Origin: Paenibacillus sp. 1_12 | Lineage (GTDB): Bacteria > Bacillota > Bacilli > Paenibacillales > NBRC-103111 | Direction: 5' to 3' | DNA length: 64,000 nucleotides | NCBI RefSeq assembly: GCF_900114475.1 | Contig: NZ_FOTE01000001.1 | Location: 437,306-501,305, forward strand | Part shown: piece by piece, positions 49,557-58,515 of the stretch | Layout: each line of letters begins with the position of its first letter | Numbering within the stretch: the stretch's first letter is position 1 | Made by a program: the position numbers and the translations under genes | Notes under the pieces: generated by a model | The model's database searches: none | Seen by the model: only the letters and a program-made list of their open reading frames with translations | Told to the model about the DNA's origin: nothing

Positions 49557-50867
49557 TTACTCTGAGCTAGTAATGGTGGCTGTGTAGGTTGGTGCATCCC
49601 ACTTAACGTCTGCTCCGATAGATTCACTTGCAAAACGTAAAGGTACGTAGGTTGAACCCTCGATGGTGAACGGTGCTACTGTCAGAGTAATCATATTACC
49701 ATTGACTGTCGCTGTTGTACTGCCAATGGTCAGTTTTACGATAGTTGCCCCTTTTGTAATTGTTACCGTCTGGGTTGCTTCTTCCCAACCAATTTCAGAG
49801 CCAAGCTTCTCGAATACCCCACGTAGAGGGATAAAGGTGCTTCCGTCTACGATTCTAGCTGTAGGGTTTAAAGTTACCATTTCACCGTTGATATACACAC
49901 CGACATTATCTTTGTTGAACTTTACTGCAGAGATTGAACCACTAGGAGTCGGCTTAGTAGTGCCTGTGGTTGGCGGTGCAGTTGGTGTGGTGACTGGCTC
50001 TGCCATAGTAGTGAAAGACCAAGTTTTATTTAGTGTTTTCCCTTCATCAGCACCTAATTCCGGTACATAGTTGACGGAAATAGTGTACGTCTCATTGTAG
50101 GCTAATTCAGTTTTAGGAAATAAGAACCATTGTGATTTCCACTCTGTAAAGTAAGGGATACTTTCCCCCTTACTGTTTTTGATAGTCGCCTTTAATTCTT
50201 TTATGCGTGGGACGTAATCAGGTGAGAAGGAAATGATATAACCCGACTTAGTCAGACCAAACTGTGTTAAGGGATTCGGATCTTCAAAACCGTAGAAACC
50301 TACCCCTACTCCAGTTTGACCATCATAAGGGTAAACTGAGTGGACTACTTCTGTGTTTTGTGCTACATATAGGAAGTTTATGTTTTTACCCGAAATACCG
50401 ACACCTATTTCAGATAATCTCGGATTTACTAACGGTGTTCTGTGGTACGCAGAACCTAAGAATGTATCTAGTGCTTCTATAGCGGTATCGACATGAAACG
50501 TTAAACCTTCGCCTGCCTTCTTAGCGTAGGCTTCTGGTGCTCCCACTGCTGCAACACGTTGTTTAGCATCTTCGCCAGTAAACTTTTTTGACCCTTTTAC
50601 TTCTGAGTGTTCCTTGCTATTATTTGCTGTTAGATAGTCCGCATGGTTTTGCGCCGCTTTCACCAAGTACGGATTCAATGTAACTTCTTTAAGCCCCATC
50701 TTCTTTCGAGTGGCGTTTAGGTAACTTAGTGCCTCTTTTGCTTCTTTGGAATACTCGAGGTCAGATGATGTGGCAGATACTGGATCAGTGGATGCTGCAA
50801 GTGCGCTGTTACCCCCAAGCAGGACTGATAATGCAATTGCTACGGATGCTAACTTATTGATTTTCAT
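49557..50867 (-). CDS. Secreted CAP/SCP-domain protein with stalk domain, probably truncated
   Basis: 436 residues. Signal peptide (cleavage after ALAA, about residue 25), CAP/SCP domain at about 45-165 (SYLNATRKKMGLKEVTLNPY, NHADYLTANNSKEHSE, SEIGVGISG), a beta-rich middle, a threonine/proline linker (PTAPPTTGTTKPTPSG), and a C-terminal copper-amine-oxidase-like stalk domain (FIPLRGVFEKLGSEIGWEEA, YVPLRFASESIGADVKWDAP) common on Paenibacillus surface proteins. ATG start, GGAGGG upstream. The present stop (TAA at 49557) is followed by more protein-like sequence in another frame, so the original gene was probably longer. Confidence 0.85.
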   Translation of the reverse strand: MKINKLASVAIALSVLLGGNSALAASTDPVSATSSDLEYSKEAKEALSYLNATRKKMGLKEVTLNPYLVKAAQNHADYLTANNSKEHSEVKGSKKFTGEDAKQRVAAVGAPEAYAKKAGEGLTFHVDTAIEALDTFLGSAYHRTPLVNPRLSEIGVGISGKNINFLYVAQNTEVVHSVYPYDGQTGVGVGFYGFEDPNPLTQFGLTKSGYIISFSPDYVPRIKELKATIKNSKGESIPYFTEWKSQWFLFPKTELAYNETYTISVNYVPELGADEGKTLNKTWSFTTMAEPVTTPTAPPTTGTTKPTPSGSISAVKFNKDNVGVYINGEMVTLNPTARIVDGSTFIPLRGVFEKLGSEIGWEEATQTVTITKGATIVKLTIGSTTATVNGNMITLTVAPFTIEGSTYVPLRFASESIGADVKWDAPTYTATITSSE

Positions 50868-50985
50868 TTTAACCCTCCATTGTTGTTTTCGTAGTGTTTG
50901 TAGTCTCTAGCAACCTACTTGTTTATCTGTTAGCGGAAGGGACAGAAGGAAAATGTGTCCATCTACTAGGTTAGTCGTTATTAAA

Positions 50986-51195
50986 TGCTAGTTGGCAATC
51001 CCCAAAAGATCTGACCAGTATGAATGTTTTTCATCATTGGGCTATCTTGATCAGTGCAATAATTGTTAGTACATTTACGGTAAGTGTGTGTCACCTCACC
51101 AGTTCTGCGCTTCACTTGACCGCATTGCTCAGCTGCCTCGTTGAAGGAAATATCATTATGATAAGTAGATTCTCTTAATAGATGTAGTACCTATG
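50986..51195 (-). pseudogene. Protein-like relic without a start codon
   Basis: One minus frame reads HNDISFNEAAEQCGQVKRRT and KCTNNYCTDQDSP, ending in TAA at 50986, with an in-frame TAG upstream and no usable start. Composition is protein-like with several cysteines. Family unknown. Confidence 0.35.
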
Positions 51196-51404
51196 AAAAC
51201 TTCATTTTGTATTTAGTAGTATTTCCCTATCAATCTTACCTTCAAAGTCAACATGATTCAACTATCTTCGAGTCTTTTCAACATAACTGACTACCAAAAA
51301 ATGATAATTGCGGTAATAATACACCCTCTCAGATTGGTATTTATTCCCTTATTTGGGGTATTTGCAATATTACTATATCAATAAACTCTTGCTTGAATAA
51401 TACA

Positions 51405-51447
51405 AAAAAAACATCTAATTCTCTCGATTAATCGGGAGAATTAGATG
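51405..51447 (-). terminator. Terminator downstream of the defence-like operon
   Basis: CATCTAATTCTC (51412-51423) pairs with GAGAATTAGATG (51436-51447), with further CGATTAATCG symmetry. Minus strand continues into eight T. It is about 400 bases after the last operon gene, and no other minus-strand gene lies between. Confidence 0.78.
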
Positions 51448-51844
51448 CTTGATTAAGTCTAACTATCAGGTAAAGATGGCGTTAAACCACTACTTTCTCA
51501 CTACCGACACACAGCACTCCACATGTGCTGTATGCGGGAACAAACCCCATTATTATACCTTCTGTTATAGTGCCATGAAACCGCATAGAACCAGGGTTTT
51601 TCATACTCGTTTGTGTTCTTTTATATTGATTTGTTACCCTTGATGTTGATGTTTTACATCAGATTTACATCAAGAATCCTGTAGTGTAGAACTACTTAAC
51701 TTAACAAGGGTACACTTAAACAATTTCCGCACAAAAGTATTTTTTAATAACATCGGTATAGTTACCAGGAAATAACCGAAGCATATTTTGTCTATTTTAA
51801 TGTCTACTTGATGGGTAGGAGAACAATCTATCTTAATCTTACTT

Positions 51845-53605
51845 TCAACCAAGATTCATTTCCGTAATATACCTCGAGGATTGTGCGATCATCTTATTTC
51901 GTTCATCTTCAAGAAATTTATTATAAAATACGTATAAAAGAGACTTTGCCCGAGACATAGCAATATAATTGAGTAACCTTGTATCCGTATCCTCAAATCC
52001 TTCTACGTCTATTAAAATAATAATAGCGGCTTCCAATCCTTTAAAACTGTGAATGGTGCAAAATTTCAAAGCATCCTCAAGCACAATTTTAGGAATCAAG
52101 TTAGTTACATCTTGAAATTTGCATATTCCTTTAAAAAGGTTCTCACCTTTCATACACGAATTTTCGAATCTTCTACTGGATAGAATCTGAATGCTTCCCG
52201 GCTTTGCACCTTGGCCTAGTAAGTTTCTTACCCTCTTTAACAGTTTTATTCTTTGATCAGTAGAGTCTTCATATGCTTCCACTTCTACACCCAATCCGTC
52301 GACTTTAAAAGTCTTTGCTGGCGGTACGCCAGTCATTAACATATTTTGAATACCTATAGGCCTAGTGTTACGACAATTTGTATCTAATTTCAATTTTATG
52401 TAGGCGAAATCCTTAAGTAAATCCAGCCCGTTTTGTAACTCAGGATTATAAATATTTTGAAATGGATCATATGCAATGTGCCACTCTCCCTCTTTCAGAC
52501 CTCCTTTCACCATTTGATCGAAGCACATAAGATACTCGTATCTCAATAAATCTTGTCCTTCATCTACAACAACAAGATCATAACGTTCAAATCCGTATGT
52601 TGCCGCGGCATCACAAAATGCTTCTGGTAAGTCTTTTTCAAAATATATAGATTCATCCGTTTTATCAGGGAGTTGCACTTGCATTTCCAGTAACATATCA
52701 CTTAAAACTCCATGGAAGTGACCAGAGTGCATTCCTTGTAAAACCCACGAATCCGTTTGTTCAATCCGATAACGTAAGTGTTGATGCAATTTCTTATTGA
52801 AGCAAATGTACATCACTCTTTTCCCACAAGCAACAGCTCGTTTGGCATGCTCTAATGCTAACAAAGTTTTACCCGTCCCTGCACCACCTTGCAATAATAT
52901 ACGTGGGTTTTCCGATGCCATAGATAAACGGTCAATTTGTTCTTCTGTTAATTTCAACAGGTTTTTTTCAGTCTGTTCAATAATATGATTAAGGGATGAT
53001 ACGTAACCGAAATCACCTCTTAGATAGTTTAACAAAACATCAATTTGACGCAGATCAATTTTCCCAGGCTCAAAACCATGTTTCTCAATGGTTTTACTTC
53101 TCCAATAGCCAAAAACAGTTTTAACGTAATCATGGATTTGTGATTCTTTATTTCGCATATCATAAACAATTTCCGGGATGATATCAGGACCCTTTTGTGC
53201 AAAAGGTATGTCTGGAAACGCAACACCACAAGCATGCATTGCATTAGTTATAGTATGACTGTAACCGAAGTGTTTCTTTAAATGATCTCTTAAGGAATAC
53301 ATTCCACCAACAACTTGGTCGAAAGGCCCTTTAGTTTTGACATTTTCGTTTCCGTAGCGATCGACGAAATGCCAAGCGCCCTCTCTACGAAATACGTTTC
53401 CACCTTTCACCTCTAAACATAAAATACCCTCTTTGCATATGATGACAAAATCAATCTCGCTGAACACCTTGCTTCTGTGATTAGCCATACCTAAGGAATG
53501 AAGTACGACAAATTCATCAGGAAGTTTACGTAAAGCATTGAATAGTTTGATCTCACCGTCACTTGTATTGCGTTCATCGTAAAAAGGCGGAATCATTCTG
53601 CTCAT
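51845..53605 (-). CDS. NERD-nuclease-domain / SF1 helicase fusion
   Basis: 586 residues. N-terminal NERD domain (about 15-130) with the nuclease-like pattern SEIDFVIICKEGILCLEVKG, which keeps the Asp and Glu-x-Lys residues. A UvrD-like helicase core follows: GGAGTGKT (240-247), VVVDEGQD (345-352) and a C-terminal FCTIHSFKGLEAAIIIL and NYIAMSRAKSLL. Such fusions are thought to cut or unwind DNA. The ATG overlaps the drmB-like stop by one base (TAATG), so the proteins are made together. Last gene of the operon; could supply the nuclease that DISARM systems usually obtain from a phospholipase-D protein. Confidence 0.85.
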   Translation of the reverse strand: MSRMIPPFYDERNTSDGEIKLFNALRKLPDEFVVLHSLGMANHRSKVFSEIDFVIICKEGILCLEVKGGNVFRREGAWHFVDRYGNENVKTKGPFDQVVGGMYSLRDHLKKHFGYSHTITNAMHACGVAFPDIPFAQKGPDIIPEIVYDMRNKESQIHDYVKTVFGYWRSKTIEKHGFEPGKIDLRQIDVLLNYLRGDFGYVSSLNHIIEQTEKNLLKLTEEQIDRLSMASENPRILLQGGAGTGKTLLALEHAKRAVACGKRVMYICFNKKLHQHLRYRIEQTDSWVLQGMHSGHFHGVLSDMLLEMQVQLPDKTDESIYFEKDLPEAFCDAAATYGFERYDLVVVDEGQDLLRYEYLMCFDQMVKGGLKEGEWHIAYDPFQNIYNPELQNGLDLLKDFAYIKLKLDTNCRNTRPIGIQNMLMTGVPPAKTFKVDGLGVEVEAYEDSTDQRIKLLKRVRNLLGQGAKPGSIQILSSRRFENSCMKGENLFKGICKFQDVTNLIPKIVLEDALKFCTIHSFKGLEAAIIILIDVEGFEDTDTRLLNYIAMSRAKSLLYVFYNKFLEDERNKMIAQSSRYITEMNLG

Positions 53606-55374
53606 TACAATTCCTCCGGTGACGCACTATCCATCAATTCACGAAAAAAACCAATATCCCTGTTGTCAAATGTACCTACAATAGCTGCCCTATCGAGGAA
53701 ACAATTTCGAGCTTCACAGCTCGTCTCGGGCAAAAGGTTACATGAGTGGCAAGAAGCATAGTTTAATGAGTCAACACCTTGCGCCTTAGAGTGAATACAT
53801 AGCGGATCAGAAGAGCACCAGCTTGCTGATTCCAACATTTGCAGGAATGTCGTTTCAAACCTGTCTTTTTCTCCTTGCCTTACCAAACCGCCTAAACTCC
53901 CTTCGGAATCGTTTGTTGCTGTGTAGATTAGAATACCGCACATCTCAGACGAATTTTCTCCATCGATAAACGTTGAATATATACGCTCCTTTATTGACGC
54001 TGTTGCATAACCACACTGCATAATCAACTGTTTAATTAGTAAATGGGATAATGAATGTAATAAGACATAGCGTGGGGAGAAATTATCCCTTTTAAACATT
54101 GAAGTCTGCATTCTCCCTTCCATTAATTTGTAATAATCGGAATTTTTATTCTCCCAATCCTTTAAACGATTCTCATTAAGCTTAATGAAGATACCTTCAC
54201 CCTTCATCTCCATACCCGGAAGCCAATTCTTATAATTTTTACTTACTTTACAAAATGATTCATTATCATTATCGTCAAAATCCGGATTGATTCTCTTGAA
54301 TCCGCGAAGGGCAAGAACTTCACGAAGCTTTGTTGCTAGTACTATCTGATCAATATAGTCTTTTAGTGAATCAGGTACTTCTTCTGTTCGAATCTTAAAC
54401 TCACCGTCATCGTCATCGGAATGACCAATTAAAAAAGCCTTGTATTCATCTTCCAGTATTTCTTCCCAGGATTTTTCTTTACCAGTTCTCTCATGCCTAT
54501 CTCTTAGCAAAGCTTGTTCGTATAGATAATCTGCATCACAGTTACATTTTTTATCCAAACCTATACTTTTCACTACAATACAGAAAGTATTTTTATCGTT
54601 TAATAAACTACTTAATGTTTTCCAATGATTTCGAAGTTCGCCCTGTACCATCTTACTCCATGGAGGTATAGATAGTGCACTCGCATTAATTGCGAAATAT
54701 AAATTAGTCGCTCCTCTTTGTAAAGTTCTCATTTCTTGATCACATGGCGTAGACTCCTGGTCATTTAACCATGGGCGTTTTCCAAAACATTTAAATTTTG
54801 TTTCATGTGAAAAACTTTTAGCCATGGATCTTCTGGATTTGCATGTTTTACACTTAATGATAATACTCTCTAATCCAGAACTATTATCTTGGGTCTCAAA
54901 ATAAAGTTCCGAATTGCCCGTACACTTCTTACCTTCATGTACCCAATATTCATATGGGAAATCGTCTAAATGGCCCTTTTCGCATGCAACCACAAACCTC
55001 GATGGTACCAATTCCTTATTACATGCTTTACATTTAGGTTTCTCCGTGAAACCGAACTTTTTTTCATGAGCCAATCTTCTACATTTCGGGCAGAACAACC
55101 AGTGAGGAAACCGGAAGGCAGGCAGATCCTGATCGTTCTCACCCTTGACTGATGGAGAGACAAAAAAGTCCACTCCTAAAAATTTTTGAAGATTTTCTTC
55201 ATAAACCAGAAAATCTTGATTCTCTTGGTGTTTCCAAAAATCCGTGCCGGCCATAATTACGGATTCCTTGCTCATATCTACAATAGCTCCGCATCCAGAG
55301 CCTGAAACGATTTGACTTCTGCGAAGTTTACCTACGGTTACGATTTTCTTAGCCGTTGTACGTCCGAACCGCAT
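53605..55374 (-). CDS. drmB: DrmB-like DUF1998 protein
   Basis: 589 residues. N-terminal LRRSQIVSGSGCGAIVDM is the DrmB hallmark (usually RRSQ then GPGAIVD; here GCGAIVD). Zinc-ribbon cysteine pairs at about 110-135 (CPKC, CKAC) and 185-188 (CKTC). C-terminal DUF1998 region includes LLHSLSHLLIKQLIMQCGYA and the hallmark CHSCNLLPETSCEARN. In DISARM, DrmB works with the helicase DrmA to restrict incoming phage DNA. ATG with GGAGGG, two bases after the drmA-like stop. Confidence 0.87.
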   Translation of the reverse strand: MRFGRTTAKKIVTVGKLRRSQIVSGSGCGAIVDMSKESVIMAGTDFWKHQENQDFLVYEENLQKFLGVDFFVSPSVKGENDQDLPAFRFPHWLFCPKCRRLAHEKKFGFTEKPKCKACNKELVPSRFVVACEKGHLDDFPYEYWVHEGKKCTGNSELYFETQDNSSGLESIIIKCKTCKSRRSMAKSFSHETKFKCFGKRPWLNDQESTPCDQEMRTLQRGATNLYFAINASALSIPPWSKMVQGELRNHWKTLSSLLNDKNTFCIVVKSIGLDKKCNCDADYLYEQALLRDRHERTGKEKSWEEILEDEYKAFLIGHSDDDDGEFKIRTEEVPDSLKDYIDQIVLATKLREVLALRGFKRINPDFDDNDNESFCKVSKNYKNWLPGMEMKGEGIFIKLNENRLKDWENKNSDYYKLMEGRMQTSMFKRDNFSPRYVLLHSLSHLLIKQLIMQCGYATASIKERIYSTFIDGENSSEMCGILIYTATNDSEGSLGGLVRQGEKDRFETTFLQMLESASWCSSDPLCIHSKAQGVDSLNYASCHSCNLLPETSCEARNCFLDRAAIVGTFDNRDIGFFRELMDSASPEEL

Positions 55375-55376
55375 GT

Positions 55377-58300
55377 TTATCCCTCCAAATATACTTTCGA
55401 TTCACTATCTACGGTTCTCATGGTGTTCAATGTAGGAAATCCTCCACCGTAAGGATTTTCAATATAGGATAATAATGGAATACCGTTATCTTTCTTTTGT
55501 TTTTGATATACCAAATCACTGCTTGCTTTTGCTTCCCACTCGGTTAAGATGGCCAGAAGCTGCATATGAGTAGCTGCCTTCTCCCGTTTATCAATCAGCT
55601 CCACTTTGTCCAAAATGAAAGCGATCATTTTTTCAATTTCCGGTTTGTACAGACTAACGTTTTTCGCTTCATCATTATCTCTAAGTCCGTTTACTAAGTG
55701 CCGACTCATACTTATCAAGACTGCATGTAAGGCACGTTCCCTTGCCCTTTCAGAAAAAGGAGTTAAACTCGTCGCTTCAACAAATTTATATATGGATGAG
55801 TGATATGATTTGAATTGCTCATAATGAGATCTGTCTCGGCTCCTCGATGCATCTTGCAGTATAATTACAAGTCCCGGTGTTCTACGACCGACACGGCTTG
55901 TAGCTTGTATATATTCAGCATTTGATTTGGGTTGTCCGTTAACAAACATTACTCCCAATCTTCCTACGTCAACCCCTACAGAAATCATATTACTCGCCAT
56001 GATAAAATCAAATGCTGATTCATCAGGATATTTTTTCTCCAGACGTTTTAGTATATCTGCGATTTCCGTCGATTTTTTACGACTTGTTAACTCTTCATAA
56101 TTTGCAAAATCTCTTTCTGATGTAAAAAGAGGATAAGCGGATTCTTTAAACTTCGTCCCATAAATGTATTTGAATCTTGCTTGAACGTCATCAAGAACGT
56201 GGACAACAGCCCCGCCCAATTGTTTTAAATTATTAAAGTATCCCGTAATTGTCCAGAAGGAATCTACGATATCATCTGGATAGCCCAGATCCTTTAGATA
56301 TCTTGTTGCATATAGTAAAACTCCATAAATGCGAACCAGCATCGTCGTTGCTGACTTACCGGGAGCCATAACACCGAAATATTTCCTGCTTGGACTATCT
56401 ACTGGAGTGGACTCTTCCGCGAAATATGAGTCCCTGATGTCCAGTCCTTGGGGAGGGAATTGCCTAAAATCTTTTCCATATAAATTTAATATTTGGTTTT
56501 TTGCATTTCGGATGGTTGCCGTAGATCCAATGATTTTTGAATTCCAATTCTCATGTTTACAAAACATTTCAATAGCTATCTCATAAAGACCAGTAATCGT
56601 TCCCAGGGGACCGGAAATAAGATGCAATTCGTCTTGAATAATTAACTCGGGCGGAAGCTTCTTCGAACTGACGGAAAACAATTCTCCTACTCTCTTTTCC
56701 CATGTCATTCTCGCAAATTTGTCGACTGTACTTAGAATTAACGACGGTTTGTATTGATAGATATCTTCATCAATTAAATATAAAGGAAGGCCGTCCTTAA
56801 AATCACAATTCGTATTGCGGCATCTAATAATCATTTTAGACTTAGTAACCTCGTAGTCTACCGGTCTGATCACATTGCCGCACCAAGGACAACTTAAAAT
56901 TTGGCATGGGTTATGATCCTTTTCTTTCAGGCTATCGAACCCTTCCTCTAATATTTTCTTAAGTCCTTTTTGTGCATCTTCCCTCCAGTTAGGTGTCAAC
57001 CCTTCACCAGCCCATAAGCCGATAGAGATCTCTTCCTTACCTAATATCTCTGGATACTTTCGTCTAATCAACTCACATGCGCAAATTAACGAAGAGGCTC
57101 GCTCGTATTGTTGTAACGTCAACAAACGTAACGTATATCTCATTATTATTGTTACACCTGCACCCGAAGCCTTTTTTCGATAAGACCGGATGCGTCGATA
57201 AAATATCGTAAAGGCTGAAAGCCCCAAATATGCTTCAGTCTTTCCACCTCCTGTCGGAAACCATAGCAGGTCAACCACATTTCTGTACTTATCGTTTGGA
57301 TCGGCTACAGACCTGATTTCCTGTAAAACAAATGCCAACTGAAAAGGATACCATCCTATAACATCCATACTATATTTTTCGTTTCTGAACTCAAGCTGCC
57401 GAACCCTTTGCTGTAACATAGCTTGATTAGCTAATTGAAAAGCTTTAAAAATGTCGTTGTCTTCCTTTAGCAAGTCAATTGAGGAGTTGAGCCTATCGAG
57501 AGCTTCCCGACATAACCTTAAATTTTCGTCGGCACATTCAATATATTTACCGGGCAATTTATGAGCTTCAGCTGCTGTTTTATCTATCCAATTTCCATAA
57601 GAGTTTGTTAACTGCTTTAGGGAATGAATGATTTCTTCCTTACCACCTTCAGAAAGCATTTTCCATGACAGCACCTTCTTATCAACATGAAAAGACGGCA
57701 TCATTTGAAAAAGATTATATTTTGGAAGAGAAGTGGTTAATATTAAGTAAGCGTGATCTCCTTCGGCTTTCCAATCCACGCTGCATCCATGGCCAACAGC
57801 AAAAGTTTTATTGTGGCGGTAAAGCATTTCTAAATTCAGTAATTCAGAATCTTTACTGAAGCCGACCCTCAGTTGCTTTTCAATGAATACTTCCTTATCG
57901 GTTCCTGAAATTTCAAGTTGCGATTGAAAGAACGATTGTTCATTGTTTGTCTTAATATCTCTTCCAGCCTTATAATTATTTATAAGTGCAACAGTATATG
58001 TTTTGGAACCGTCTTTATACTCCCTTTGCATAAATACTTGAATTTCAAGCCCGGAGCAAACTTTAAAGATCGTCCCTGATGAATCATCTGTATGATAAAC
58101 GAATTCTTTGTTGTCGTGATATCGGCTCCAGATAAAAGGATGGATTTCGCTTGTAACATTTTTTTTATCACTCGCTTTATACCAAGCAAACGAGCAACTG
58201 ATAACGAATTTCTCCAGACTCGCTTTTGTAGTGAATGAAGCGGCAAAGGAAGAAGGATTTGCCGAATTGCACATATTTAAAGCTTTATCTGATGATTCCG

Positions 58301-58496
58301 TATCATCTTCCAATCTGTCCTTTTCTTGTTCTTCTTGATGGACCATATAATTTTGAGGATACAATATTCCCATCGAGTAATAACGAATTGGATCAATATC
58401 CGTAATTATCTCATTATCAGAAAGAGGCCCTACCAGATCCTGTTCCAGCATTTTTTCTATTACGTCCCTGGCCTCATAATACTTTGAATAGTCCAT
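55377..58496 (-). CDS. drmA: DrmA-like helicase
   Basis: 1039 residues. N-terminal LEQDLVGPLSDNEI then RYYSMGILYP is the DrmA signature. Superfamily-2 helicase core: WFPTGGGKTEAYLG (Walker A, about 415), a cysteine cluster at about 535-565 (CPWC, CRNTNC), IIQDELHLISGPLG (Walker B, DELH, about 620), GSTATIRN, and SNAEYIQATSRVGR (motif VI). DrmA is the DNA-translocating helicase of DISARM. I start at ATG 58496, about 11 bases after AAAGGG; the GTG at 58508 abuts that site. Preceded by the SF1 helicase gene and followed by drmB. Confidence 0.87.
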   Translation of the reverse strand: MDYSKYYEARDVIEKMLEQDLVGPLSDNEIITDIDPIRYYSMGILYPQNYMVHQEEQEKDRLEDDTESSDKALNMCNSANPSSFAASFTTKASLEKFVISCSFAWYKASDKKNVTSEIHPFIWSRYHDNKEFVYHTDDSSGTIFKVCSGLEIQVFMQREYKDGSKTYTVALINNYKAGRDIKTNNEQSFFQSQLEISGTDKEVFIEKQLRVGFSKDSELLNLEMLYRHNKTFAVGHGCSVDWKAEGDHAYLILTTSLPKYNLFQMMPSFHVDKKVLSWKMLSEGGKEEIIHSLKQLTNSYGNWIDKTAAEAHKLPGKYIECADENLRLCREALDRLNSSIDLLKEDNDIFKAFQLANQAMLQQRVRQLEFRNEKYSMDVIGWYPFQLAFVLQEIRSVADPNDKYRNVVDLLWFPTGGGKTEAYLGLSAFTIFYRRIRSYRKKASGAGVTIIMRYTLRLLTLQQYERASSLICACELIRRKYPEILGKEEISIGLWAGEGLTPNWREDAQKGLKKILEEGFDSLKEKDHNPCQILSCPWCGNVIRPVDYEVTKSKMIIRCRNTNCDFKDGLPLYLIDEDIYQYKPSLILSTVDKFARMTWEKRVGELFSVSSKKLPPELIIQDELHLISGPLGTITGLYEIAIEMFCKHENWNSKIIGSTATIRNAKNQILNLYGKDFRQFPPQGLDIRDSYFAEESTPVDSPSRKYFGVMAPGKSATTMLVRIYGVLLYATRYLKDLGYPDDIVDSFWTITGYFNNLKQLGGAVVHVLDDVQARFKYIYGTKFKESAYPLFTSERDFANYEELTSRKKSTEIADILKRLEKKYPDESAFDFIMASNMISVGVDVGRLGVMFVNGQPKSNAEYIQATSRVGRRTPGLVIILQDASRSRDRSHYEQFKSYHSSIYKFVEATSLTPFSERARERALHAVLISMSRHLVNGLRDNDEAKNVSLYKPEIEKMIAFILDKVELIDKREKAATHMQLLAILTEWEAKASSDLVYQKQKKDNGIPLLSYIENPYGGGFPTLNTMRTVDSESKVYLEG

Positions 58497-58515
58497 ATTC
58501 CGATTCACCCTTTCT

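Larger units (their letters stand above)
50868..51844. other. Long AT-rich intergenic region in the decayed zone
   Basis: 977 bases. Contains a short protein-like relic (50986-51195, minus) and a minus-strand terminator (51405-51447). Two other short open frames (51449-51643 plus, 51670-51852 minus) lack ribosome binding sites and recognisable content; I see nothing else. Confidence 0.5.

Noticed and set aside
51449-51643. 64-codon plus-strand open frame with CAVCGNKPHYYTFC
   Set aside because: Only one Cys pair pattern, no ribosome binding site, and the frame begins within the arm of a terminator; probably chance.
51670-51852. 60-codon minus-strand open frame after the NERD-helicase gene
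   Set aside because: TTG start overlapping the previous gene without ribosome binding site; no recognisable sequence.
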